Assembly (NCBI RefSeq): GCF_900625025.1
Contig: NZ_LR130581.1
Location: 62,001 to 126,000 of the forward strand
Direction: 5' to 3'
DNA from: Lachnoclostridium sp. Marseille-P6806
GTDB lineage: Bacteria > Bacillota > Clostridia > Lachnospirales > Lachnospiraceae
Length of the DNA stretch: 64,000 nt
Below the pieces are notes generated by a model. The model was not told where the DNA came from, did no database searches, and saw nothing but the letters and a program-made list of their open reading frames with translations. The translations under genes and the position numbers were made by a program. Of this stretch, positions 35,784 through 44,055 are shown in pieces (the stretch's first letter is position 1; each line of letters begins with the position of its first letter).

Positions 35784-38111
35784 TCAGATTTCCGTGATCT
35801 CCTGCGTGAGCGCGCCCTCTCTCTCCGTGCCGTCGGCATCGTGAATGACATAGGAGACGCCAAAGCCGGCGTCCGAGAGCGTGAAGCGGATCCGGCCGTT
35901 CTCTGTGCGCTCCGCGGCGGCGCGCAGGATGGTCCGCCCCTTGGTATCGGGAATCTCACAGACCGCCCGCCGCTCCTCTCCGGCCCGCTCCGCCGGCAGG
36001 TAATAATGGAGCGTCACGCCCTCTGCATACTCGTAATCCGGCTTTTCGCCGTTCCTGCCGATGGCCAGCAGAGTATTTTCCCGGACAAAAACCGGCATAT
36101 GGAAATAATCATAGCTCCGGCGGTGCCAGCGGCCGCCCTCTCTCCGCTCTCCGTCAAGGAGATTCATCCAGCGTCCCTCCGGCAGATAGAACTCCGCCTC
36201 GCCCCGGTCGTTGAAAATCGGCGCGACGAGCAGAGAATCCCCCAGCATATACTGCTGATCGAGGTATTTGCAGGCGGGATCGCCGGGGAACTCGAACGGC
36301 ATCGGCCGCATAACCGGCGTACCTTTTTCGTGCGCCCTGACCGCCATCGAGAAGAGGTAGGGCATCAGACGGCATTTGAGCGCGCTGAACGTCTTCGCCA
36401 CCTCGCAGGCCTCCTCATCAAAGATCCACGGCACGCGATAGCTGTCCGAGCCGTGCAGGCGGCTGTGCGTCGAAAAAATGCCGAACTGGAGCCATCTCTT
36501 GTAAAGGTCCGGCGTCGCCGTACTCTCAAAGCCCGAGATATCATGGCTCCAGAACGAAAAGCCGCTCATCGCAAACGAAAGGCCGCCGCGCAGCGTCTCC
36601 GCCATGGAGCCGTAGCTTGCAAAGCAGTCTCCTCCCCAGTGCACCGGAAACTGCTGCGAGCCGGCGGTCGCGCTGCGGGCGAAGAGAACCGCATCGCTCC
36701 GTCCCCTCTCCTCCTCAAGAAGAGAGAACACGGTTCTGTTATACAGATAGGTATAGTAATTGTGCATCGTCATCGGATCGCTGCCGTCGGAATATTCCAC
36801 GTCGATCGGGATACGCTCGCCGAAATCCGTCTTGAAGCAGTCGACGCCGGCCTCCAGCAGACCCCGGAGTTTATTTTGATACCATGCCGCAGCATCCGGA
36901 TTCGTGAAATCGACAAGCGCCATGCCGGGCTGCCATGAGTCGAGCTGCTTCACGCCCCGCCCGTCGCTCCGCATCAGGAAATATCCGCCCTCCACTCCCT
37001 CGCGGAACGCCTGCGTGTTCTGCGCGATGTACGGATTAATCCACGCGCAGATGCAAAGCCCTTTCGCGTGATACCTCTCCAGCATCCCCTTTACATCGGA
37101 AAACTGCTCATCATCCCACTCGAAATCGCACCACTGGAGCGCTTTCATCCAGTAGCAGTCGAAGTGGAACACCCGGAACGGGATCTCCCTCTCCTGCATA
37201 CCGTCAATCATTTCCGTGACCGTCTTTTCATCGTACTGCGGCTTGAAGCAGGTAGACAGCCACAGGCCGAAGCTCCATGCCGGCGGAAGCGCGGGTTTCC
37301 CGGTCAGCGCCGTATAAGCCCCCACGATATCCGCCGGCGTTCTGCCGTAAAACAGGTGATACCGGAGCTGCTCCCCCTCAATGGAAAAGCCGACATACTC
37401 GACCTTTTCGCTGCCGACCTCAAAGGAGACCGGGCCCGCGTGATCGACAAAAACGCCATAGCTCTCGCTCGTCATATAGAACGGGATGTTCTTGTAGGCA
37501 ACGCCGGAGGCCGTGCCGCCGTCCTCGTTCCACATATCGACGGTCTGTCCGTTCTTTACAAAGGGCGTAAAGCGCTCGCCGAGGCCGTACACCGTCTCTC
37601 CCGGCTTCAGCGACAGCTCGTTCACCATGTAGGGCGTATAGTCCTCCATGAGATAATCGGCCTCCGGCCCTTTGGAGGCCGGGATGCGGTCGCGCCGCAT
37701 ATAGCCGAGATTGCGGAAGCCGCAGGAGGTGAGGAGCTTCCCCTCCGCCTCGAAGCGGTATGACCAGTTCTCCCGGTTCACGCGGACCGTGATATCGCCC
37801 GCCCGCATAAGCACCTCGCCCTCCGTCTCCGTGATCGTGACCGGGTCCGGATTCTCATGCAGCGCAAAGCGGGGCTCCCCGGAATCATAGCCCTGATAGT
37901 GCGTCGCCGTCACCGCAATGTCGTTGTGTCCCGCGGACTGAAAATCCACGAGAAGAACCGTCAGATCAAGCGCATCCGCGCGGGAGCGGATCGGACGCTC
38001 CGGCGCGACGATGCGCATGCCGTTCGGAATGCGCTCGACACGGAACGCCTGCGAGGCGTAGGATGCCTGTACTCTTTCACTGCGAAGCCAGTAGCCGTCT
38101 GTAAATTTCAT
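35784..38111 (-). CDS. GH31 alpha-xylosidase-type glycosidase (YicI-like)
   Basis: This 775-residue cytosolic enzyme of family GH31 shows the catalytic nucleophile motif KTDFGERIP, the acid/base region HWGGDCFASY and the downstream GFSFWSHDISGF. The GERIP context is that of YicI alpha-xylosidases, which remove alpha-1,6-xylose from xyloglucan fragments, so that activity is preferred over alpha-glucosidase. The ATG at 38111 has an AGGAAAGGA site. The longer frame to 38168 runs into the preceding terminator. No transporter is adjacent; the cluster on its left may be functionally related. Confidence 0.9.
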   Translation of the reverse strand: MKFTDGYWLRSERVQASYASQAFRVERIPNGMRIVAPERPIRSRADALDLTVLLVDFQSAGHNDIAVTATHYQGYDSGEPRFALHENPDPVTITETEGEVLMRAGDITVRVNRENWSYRFEAEGKLLTSCGFRNLGYMRRDRIPASKGPEADYLMEDYTPYMVNELSLKPGETVYGLGERFTPFVKNGQTVDMWNEDGGTASGVAYKNIPFYMTSESYGVFVDHAGPVSFEVGSEKVEYVGFSIEGEQLRYHLFYGRTPADIVGAYTALTGKPALPPAWSFGLWLSTCFKPQYDEKTVTEMIDGMQEREIPFRVFHFDCYWMKALQWCDFEWDDEQFSDVKGMLERYHAKGLCICAWINPYIAQNTQAFREGVEGGYFLMRSDGRGVKQLDSWQPGMALVDFTNPDAAAWYQNKLRGLLEAGVDCFKTDFGERIPIDVEYSDGSDPMTMHNYYTYLYNRTVFSLLEEERGRSDAVLFARSATAGSQQFPVHWGGDCFASYGSMAETLRGGLSFAMSGFSFWSHDISGFESTATPDLYKRWLQFGIFSTHSRLHGSDSYRVPWIFDEEACEVAKTFSALKCRLMPYLFSMAVRAHEKGTPVMRPMPFEFPGDPACKYLDQQYMLGDSLLVAPIFNDRGEAEFYLPEGRWMNLLDGERREGGRWHRRSYDYFHMPVFVRENTLLAIGRNGEKPDYEYAEGVTLHYYLPAERAGEERRAVCEIPDTKGRTILRAAAERTENGRIRFTLSDAGFGVSYVIHDADGTEREGALTQEITEI

Positions 38112-38170
38112 AGTCGTTCCTTTCCTGTCTGTTCTGTTTTCCCCGGCACGCAAAAAATATGGAAGCATAT

Positions 38171-38229
38171 AAAAAGCGTGTGTTCCGGAGTGATCCGCCT
38201 GCTGCGGCCCTGTCTCCAGAATACACGCT
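38171..38229 (-). terminator. Rho-independent terminator of the nrdG transcript
   Basis: A 16-bp stem with one mismatch (AGCGTGTGTTCCGGAG paired with CTCCAGAATACACGCT) is followed by TTTTTATA on the minus strand. It is about 140 bp after nrdG and just before the GH31 leader. Confidence 0.8.
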
Positions 38230-38370
38230 CTGTCTGTAAAAAGTTGTATAAATCTCTTTGAAAAATGTACGCGTCCTCCCGCACGCCGGGCCGATATCCG
38301 CCGCAGGTATCAGCGCGGCACAGGCCGCTGCCGTTGTGACCCGCCGGCCTCCGGTAATGAATCTGCCGTG

Positions 38371-38892
38371 TCAGTCGAGGTATTTCACCGGCACGCCTGT
38401 CTCCCGGGTTTTCCTGAGATCGAGCACCCGCTGATTTTCCGAACCGCGGAACGCGAGGGAAAGGTTCTTTTTCTCCTCAACAAAGGGACCGTCCACCAGA
38501 ATGTCGATATACGAGAGCATTTCATCCGTCACCTCGCAGTGGCGGCGCTGTCCCTCCTGCAGATCCTTTTCGTAGACAAAGCCGGTATAGCTCCAGACCG
38601 TCTTGTCCGGAAAGCGCTCTTTCACTTTCCGCAGGAGTCCTACCAGCACGCGCTGATTCTGCGGCTCGAACGGCTCCCCCCCAAGCAGCGTGAGGCCGTC
38701 GATCATCGGCCGGTCCAGCAGAGAAAGAAGCTTTGCCTCGGTCTCCTCCGTGTATTCCTGCCCGTAGCAGAAATCCCATGTCTGGGGCTGAAAGCAGCCC
38801 TTGCAGCAGTTGGTGCAGCCGGAGACAAAGAGCGTCACGCGGACTCCCTCGCCGTCTGCAATATCAAGATCCTTGATGTTCCCGTAGTACAT
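38371..38892 (-). CDS. nrdG: anaerobic ribonucleotide reductase activating protein
   Basis: This 173-residue radical SAM activase installs the glycyl radical on NrdD. The CxxxCxxC cluster motif is in SGCTNCCKGCFQPQTW, and LTLLGGEPF is the SAM-binding GGE block. The start has an AGGAGTAAGCA site. In most Clostridia nrdG directly follows nrdD; here two unrelated genes lie between them on the same strand. A terminator after nrdG and none after the intervening genes suggests that nrdG may be read with the deacetylase gene. Confidence 0.94.
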   Translation of the reverse strand: MYYGNIKDLDIADGEGVRVTLFVSGCTNCCKGCFQPQTWDFCYGQEYTEETEAKLLSLLDRPMIDGLTLLGGEPFEPQNQRVLVGLLRKVKERFPDKTVWSYTGFVYEKDLQEGQRRHCEVTDEMLSYIDILVDGPFVEEKKNLSLAFRGSENQRVLDLRKTRETGVPVKYLD

Positions 38893-38910
38893 TGCTTACT
38901 CCTGACTGGC

Positions 38911-39792
38911 TCACATTTCCTTTTTGGACAGAAGCCGTACCGTCTCTCCCGCTCCGACGCAGACCGTCTCCCGGTCAAAGGAGCTTCCGAGCCACACCGG
39001 TGTGGCGGACGGGTTCTGCACACTCGAGGAATCCGCGCTGAAAATCAGGCTCTTCCATGCCGCCACATAGCTCTCAATCTCGCCGTTTGTCGCATACCAG
39101 ACGTCGTCCCGGCCGCCGAGGAGCTCCAGCAGCTTCTCCATGCGCTTCCAGTTGTCGTCCTGATCGAACTCATAGGCATGTCCCCAGATATAAAAGAGCT
39201 TTGCCGGACTGAAAAAGGAAAAATACGACTTATCCGACAAAAATTCCTCCGCAAGCTCGAACAGCTTTTCCGCGTTGTGGTGACAGGTCGGATCCCAGCG
39301 CAGGAAGTCCTGCGGAATGTCAAAGCGCTCCGTCGATACGACCGTTCTCGCATAGCGCAGCCCGCTCGCCTGCGCGGCCTTTACGATCGTATCGTCATTG
39401 GTTCCGAACGCGTAGGCGTAGCCGGTGACCGGCTGCCGGAGGAGCTCCTCCAGCGCGGCGCGACTCTTTAAGATCTCGTTCACACAACGGGCCGTATCCA
39501 TGCCGGACATAGCCGCGTGCTCCCAGCCGTGCGCGGCGATCTCCTGCCCGCGGTAGACCTCCGGAACACGCTCTGCTGAAAGCTTGTTGTGGGCGACCTC
39601 CCGCTTGCCGCCCGTCACCCGTCCGTTCCTGCCGAACAGTCCCGGGTTCAGATTGAACGTCCCCCGTACGCCGTGCGCGCGCATCACCTCCGTGAGGCGC
39701 AGATCCTGCTCCACGCCGTCGTCATAGCTGAATGTCAGACATTTTGTTTTTCCGCCCGGCCAGTAAATCCGGTCCCTTGCCATAAAGCTCAT
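38911..39792 (-). CDS. polysaccharide deacetylase family protein
   Basis: This 293-residue protein has the NodB-type fold with the metal site visible: catalytic and metal aspartates in TFSYDDGVEQD and the metal histidines in AAHGWEHAAM (HxxxH). The barrel closes with YIWGHAYEFDQDDNW. No signal peptide is present, so it would act inside the cell on a small substrate or is exported otherwise. A beta-rich extra domain fills the last ~50 residues. The ATG at 39792 has an AGAGGAAAAG site. It lies between nrdG and a hairpin array. Confidence 0.83.
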   Translation of the reverse strand: MSFMARDRIYWPGGKTKCLTFSYDDGVEQDLRLTEVMRAHGVRGTFNLNPGLFGRNGRVTGGKREVAHNKLSAERVPEVYRGQEIAAHGWEHAAMSGMDTARCVNEILKSRAALEELLRQPVTGYAYAFGTNDDTIVKAAQASGLRYARTVVSTERFDIPQDFLRWDPTCHHNAEKLFELAEEFLSDKSYFSFFSPAKLFYIWGHAYEFDQDDNWKRMEKLLELLGGRDDVWYATNGEIESYVAAWKSLIFSADSSSVQNPSATPVWLGSSFDRETVCVGAGETVRLLSKKEM

Positions 39793-39810
39793 GCTTTTCC
39801 TCTTTCCCGC

Positions 39811-39904
39811 GAGGCGAATTTCAAATTCGCCGATGCGATCTACGACTCGGTGCATCGCACCGAGGTCGGAGCTTGAACGTTCTGCATCAGCAGAACGTTC
39901 AAGC
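39811..39904. repeat. array of three consecutive inverted repeats
   Basis: Three palindromes follow each other. They are GGCGAATTTCAAATTCGCC near 39813-39831, then CGACTCGGTGC/GCACCGAGGTCG around ATC, then GCTTGAACGTTCTG/CAGAACGTTCAAGC (39871-39904, 14-bp perfect stem with a CATCAG loop). They fill the gap between the MmcQ-EVE gene and the deacetylase gene. No T-run is present, so this is a repeat element rather than a terminator. Confidence 0.85.
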
Positions 39905-39965
39905 TTATACTCCCCGCCGCGTCCCCTGCGGCATTGATATCGGTCCCGTTTCTATCGTTTCATTA

Positions 39966-41150
39966 TTATCGGTTCCGCTCAATATACTCGATCAGCTCCC
40001 GGGGCATAAAGCGCGGCCCCCGCACCGTCGTCACGCCGAATTTCGACATGACGGTTTTCAGGCCGAACTTCCCTTTCTCGTAGCGCTCCATGATGTGGAC
40101 ATTCATTCCCTCACTCTCCCAGTCGGGATAGTGAATATGCGTCCCGGTCACCTGACACTTATAGAGAATCGCGGAATACGGCACGCCGACGTACAGGTAG
40201 ACAATATCACCGACCTCGATTCCTTTCCCCTGCTTCCAGTCGGAATCGTCATTGCTGTCGAAGTCGCTGCATACGTCATAATATTTCAGATTGGCGGGAA
40301 CGACCCAGTCGCGGCAGCCCGCGGGCCGTCTGAGCCCCGCCCTTCCGCCCGTGAGGCGCCGGCTCTGCGCAACCAGCTCCATGATCCTCTTATCGCTCAG
40401 CGTATCGTCGAGCCGCACGGAAATCCATGTCCGGTGATTCATATGAAACGCGGGGGTGATGCCCCTCTCGCAATGCAGCGCCGCGCCGTCCTCCGGAGGG
40501 ATTTTGAGATTCATGACATCAATGAGGACCGCTTCCCCGGGCGCTTCCTGCTCCCCTTTCTCTGTCTCCCCGGCTTCCGGCTTCTCTGTTTCCGCCCCCG
40601 CTCTCTTCCGCTTCCCGGGCCCTTTGCCCGGGCCGTCTCTCTTCTTCTCCGGCGCCTCGCTCTTTGCGATCTCGGACTGGAGCTTGCGCTCATCAATCCG
40701 CATGATGAGTCCGTACCACTTCCGGTCCGCCGCGTGGCGGAACACACCGCTCGCCTTATTTCCATCGTCCCACGGAAAATCCGGCCGGTCGCCGTAAAGC
40801 GCGCGAATCCGCTCGGTGATCCGGTTCGCCTGCGGCGATACAAACGGAAGCTCCGTTCCGCAGTGCTCCGCAATATCCCGGAGGAGCTCCTCGTATTCAT
40901 AGCGGAGCGTGCTGACATACGGTCCGGTCTGCCATGCCGCGCGGAGCGGCAGGTATTCCTCGTCCGTCATCCGATCAATGACTGATCCGGTTAATAACCC
41001 GTCCTCCGAAACATGGATCGCCGCCCGGAAGTCTCCGTCCATCAGCTCTCTGCCGTAATCATAGCCGTTCTCCGTCCGGACAAAGCCGTACGGAACGAGC
41101 TTCTCCGGATGAATCACGGTTCTTTCAAACACATCGCTCTCAATGCTCAT
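39966..41150 (-). CDS. MmcQ/YjbR domain protein with C-terminal EVE-like domain
   Basis: This 394-residue protein has three parts. Residues ~1-160 and ~205-260 have MmcQ/YjbR-like features (EEYLPLRAAW, DFPWDD-GVFRH-KWYGLIM; ITPAFHMNHRTWISVRLD). A linker of ~45 residues rich in Lys, Glu, Gly and Pro lies between them. The C-terminus (WVVPANLKYYDVCSDF, DWKQGKGIEVGDIVYLYVG) looks like an EVE/PUA-like fold, a domain known to bind modified bases. Role unknown; a nucleic-acid reader is the plausible inference. It stands between nrdD and the deacetylase gene, behind the nrdD terminator. Confidence 0.7.
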   Translation of the reverse strand: MSIESDVFERTVIHPEKLVPYGFVRTENGYDYGRELMDGDFRAAIHVSEDGLLTGSVIDRMTDEEYLPLRAAWQTGPYVSTLRYEYEELLRDIAEHCGTELPFVSPQANRITERIRALYGDRPDFPWDDGNKASGVFRHAADRKWYGLIMRIDERKLQSEIAKSEAPEKKRDGPGKGPGKRKRAGAETEKPEAGETEKGEQEAPGEAVLIDVMNLKIPPEDGAALHCERGITPAFHMNHRTWISVRLDDTLSDKRIMELVAQSRRLTGGRAGLRRPAGCRDWVVPANLKYYDVCSDFDSNDDSDWKQGKGIEVGDIVYLYVGVPYSAILYKCQVTGTHIHYPDWESEGMNVHIMERYEKGKFGLKTVMSKFGVTTVRGPRFMPRELIEYIERNR

Positions 41151-41300
41151 CGCTGTCTTTCCGGAAACCGCCTCCTCTCACAACGATCATATGCTTTTTA
41201 TCGGCGTTATTCAATCGGCAGGACGCAGCGCCGGATATAAAAATACAGGTGCCGCTTCAAACAGGTTCCGTTTCAAAGCACAGCCTGCATCCGGCGGATA

Positions 41301-41335
41301 TAAAAAGCAGGGACCGCCGATACGCGTGTCCCTGC
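41301..41335 (-). terminator. Rho-independent terminator of nrdD
   Basis: GCAGGGAC/GTCCCTGC 8-bp stem followed on the minus strand by TTTTTATA. It is about 90 bp after the nrdD stop. Part of the stem belongs to a tandem 18-bp repeat (41328-41345 and 41346-41363, GTCCCTRCYGTTACRYCT). The CGGATATAAAAA segment is also duplicated near 41233. Confidence 0.78.
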
Positions 41336-41421
41336 CGTTACGTCTGTCCCTACTGTTACACCTGTCAGAAAAATCTAATCTGCCTTTATTCTTTCTGATA
41401 TCTGCCCGAATACCGGCCATC

Positions 41422-43677
41422 TTACAGATGCAGCACCCGGTCCGCAATCTCCGCGGTTCTCCCCTGATTCCAGTACTGCGTACCGATGTAGCCGCAGGTG
41501 CGCCTTGCCACGTGCATCTTCGTCTGATCCGTGTTTCCGCAGTTGGGGCACTGCCATATGAGCTTTCCGGTGTCGTCCTTCACAATCCGGATCTCCCCGT
41601 CAAAGCCGCAGACATCGCAGTAATCACTCTTGGTATTGAGCTCCGCATAGAGAATCGAATCATAAATGTGCCGCAGGATCCGCATGACCGCCGGAATGTT
41701 CTGGTTCATATCCGGCACCTCAACGTAGCTGATCGCGCCGCCCGGAGAGAGCTTCTGGAACTCCGCCTCTTTCGTGAGCTTGGAAAACGCGTCGATGTTC
41801 TCGGTCACGTGAATGTGATAGCTGTTGGTGATATAGTTCCGGTCCGTCACGCCCGGGATCTTGCCGAAGCGCTTCTGCAGGCACTTTGCAAACTTATAGG
41901 TCGTGGATTCCAGCGGCGTCCCGTAGACCGAATAATCGATGTTTTCCGCCTTTTTCCATGCCGCACAGCTGTCGTTCAGAAGCTGCATGACCTTTATGCC
42001 GAACTCTTTGCCCGCCTCGCTGGTGTGCGAGACGCCTTTCATGTAATAGACGCACTCCGCAAGCCCCGCATAGCCGAGCGAAATCGTGGAATATCCGTCG
42101 TACAGCAGCCTGTCGATCGTCTCTCCCGGCTCAAGACGGGCCAGAGCGCCGTCCTGCCAGAGTATCGGCGCGACGTCCGAGGGCGTCCCGAGAAGCCGCT
42201 CATGGCGGATGCGGAGCGCGCGGTGGCACATATCGAGGCGTTCTTTCATAATCTCCCAGAACTTCTCCTCGTCGCCGCCGGAGCTGCACGCCGCGTCCAC
42301 AAGGTTGATCGTGACCACCCCTTGATTGAAGCGCCCGTAGTACTTATGCTTCTTCTCATCATAATTCGCCGCCCGCGCAATATTGCCGATCCCCGCGTCG
42401 GTGAAGCGGTCGGGCGTGAGGAAAGAACGGCAGCCCATGCAGGGATAGACGTCCCCCTTGAGCTCAAGGGCCTTTTTCTCGGAAATATAGTCCGGAACCA
42501 GTCTCTTCGCCGTGCACTTCGCGGCGAGCTCCGTGAGATAATAGTATTTGCTCCCCTCCGTGATATTGTCCTCCTGCAGGACATAGATCAGCTTCGGGAA
42601 CGCCGGGGCAATATACACGCCGCTCCGGTCCTTGACGCCGAGGATGCGCTGCGCGAGCATGACCTCGATGATCATGGCGAGGTCCTCTCGCGTGCGCCCC
42701 TCCGGCACCTCGTTCAGATAGAGGAAAACCGTGACGAAAGGCGCCTGTCCGTTGGTGGACTGAAGCGTAATGAGCTGATACTGGATCGTCTGACAGCCGG
42801 ACTCCACCTCCTTGCGGACCTCTTTTTCCACAAGAACCGCAAACTTATCCTCCGGAAGCTCCACGCCCGCAGCCTGCAGCTCGCTCGCAAGTCTCCTGCG
42901 GATCTTCTGCCGGCTGACGTCGACATAGGGCGCCAGATGGGACATGGTGATGGTCTGCCCGCCGTACTGCGAGGAGGCCACCTGCGCGACGATCTGGCTC
43001 GCCACTGTGCAGGCCGTGTTGAAGCTGTGCGGGGTGTCGATCCTCGTTCCGCTGATGCAGGTCCCGTTGTCCAGCATATCCTCGAGATTGACCAGATCGC
43101 AGTTGTGCATGTGCTGCGCAAAATAGTCCGCGTCGTGGAAGTGGATCACGCCCTCCTTGTGTGCCCGGACGATGTCCTCGGGCAGAAGATAGCGGTCCGT
43201 GTAGTAGCGGCTCCACTCGCCGGCCATGTAGTCTCTCTGTACGGAGAGCACGGTCGGGTTCTTATTGGAGTTCTCCTGCTTGACCTCCTCATTGTCGCGC
43301 TCGACGACGCCCGCGATCTTCTGATCGATGTCGCTCATCTTGCGCATTTCATTGTGCTTGTAGCGATAGGTAATGTAGAGGCGCGCGACCTTCGTCTTCC
43401 CCGAGGCCATGAGGGCATCCTCCACCTTATCCTGTATCTCCTCGACCGAGAGATCGCGGCCCGCATTGCCGGCATCCTTGGCAATGCCGTCCACGATGAG
43501 GCGGATCTGCTCCTCCGTCAGACGCTCGCTGACGATCCCCTCCTCGTTGTTGGCCTTGACGATCGCTCCGGCGATCTTCTCCGCGTCAAAGGGCACACGC
43601 TCCCCCGAACGCTTCATAACACACATTTTTCTGCTATCCTCAACGGATGCGTTTCCATCCAATGTCTCGTTATACAT
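41422..43677 (-). CDS. nrdD: anaerobic ribonucleoside-triphosphate reductase
   Basis: This 751-residue class III enzyme makes deoxynucleotides without oxygen. It starts with an ATP-cone regulatory domain (MCVMKRSGERVPFDAEKI). The C-terminus has the zinc ribbon (CDVC and CPNC) and the glycyl-radical loop RRTCGYIGTQ. The ATG at 43677 follows GGAGGGGACT, whereas the longer frame to 43848 covers the promoter. An NrdR box and a second palindrome lie upstream. Its activase NrdG is encoded two genes downstream. Confidence 0.96.
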   Translation of the reverse strand: MYNETLDGNASVEDSRKMCVMKRSGERVPFDAEKIAGAIVKANNEEGIVSERLTEEQIRLIVDGIAKDAGNAGRDLSVEEIQDKVEDALMASGKTKVARLYITYRYKHNEMRKMSDIDQKIAGVVERDNEEVKQENSNKNPTVLSVQRDYMAGEWSRYYTDRYLLPEDIVRAHKEGVIHFHDADYFAQHMHNCDLVNLEDMLDNGTCISGTRIDTPHSFNTACTVASQIVAQVASSQYGGQTITMSHLAPYVDVSRQKIRRRLASELQAAGVELPEDKFAVLVEKEVRKEVESGCQTIQYQLITLQSTNGQAPFVTVFLYLNEVPEGRTREDLAMIIEVMLAQRILGVKDRSGVYIAPAFPKLIYVLQEDNITEGSKYYYLTELAAKCTAKRLVPDYISEKKALELKGDVYPCMGCRSFLTPDRFTDAGIGNIARAANYDEKKHKYYGRFNQGVVTINLVDAACSSGGDEEKFWEIMKERLDMCHRALRIRHERLLGTPSDVAPILWQDGALARLEPGETIDRLLYDGYSTISLGYAGLAECVYYMKGVSHTSEAGKEFGIKVMQLLNDSCAAWKKAENIDYSVYGTPLESTTYKFAKCLQKRFGKIPGVTDRNYITNSYHIHVTENIDAFSKLTKEAEFQKLSPGGAISYVEVPDMNQNIPAVMRILRHIYDSILYAELNTKSDYCDVCGFDGEIRIVKDDTGKLIWQCPNCGNTDQTKMHVARRTCGYIGTQYWNQGRTAEIADRVLHL

Positions 43678-43813
43678 AGTCCCCTCCAGAATTATCTGCG
43701 CCGGGCTCCCTCTGCGAAATGTGCCGCTCCCTGTCCGGAATAGGCGGGAAGCTCCCCGTGCAAGAGCTATTATAGCCAGCGCCGGACGAAATATCCAGTC
43801 CATTTTTAACAAA

Positions 43814-43863
43814 ACACAATATTTAGTGGTTTTATACAAAAATCCCATCTACAAGTTGTAGAT
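43814..43863 (-). promoter_or_regulatory. NrdR box and second palindrome upstream of nrdD
   Basis: ACACAATATTTAGTGG (43814-43829) fits the NrdR box consensus. ATCTACAAGTTGTAGAT (43847-43863) is a perfect 8+1+8 palindrome about three helical turns away, where a second NrdR box is expected. NrdR represses ribonucleotide reductase genes when (d)ATP is high. A TATAAA box (43831-43836, minus) lies between them. Confidence 0.7.
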
Positions 43864-43932
43864 AAATCTATGTAAGAGCCGCGTCTTCCCGAACTTTCCG
43901 GAAGAAACGCCACACGGTATTGTAGAATCAAC

Positions 43933-43968
43933 GCGGGCGCACCCACTATATCCTGTGGCTGCGCCCGC
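43933..43968 (-). terminator. long stem-loop at the end of the polysaccharide operon
   Basis: GCGGGCGCA and CCAC pair with GTGG and TGCGCCCGC around a short loop, about 90 bp after the GtrII-like gene. The following GTTGATTCT is a weak T-run. The remaining part of 43678-44055 is the nrdD leader. Confidence 0.55.
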
Positions 43969-44055
43969 TTCCCGCATGGCTCTTTCCGCTGTCCGCGCGG
44001 CTCCATCCGCTGTCCCGCCGCGGATTTTTTCCCGGCTGTACCCTCTTCCCGGTAT

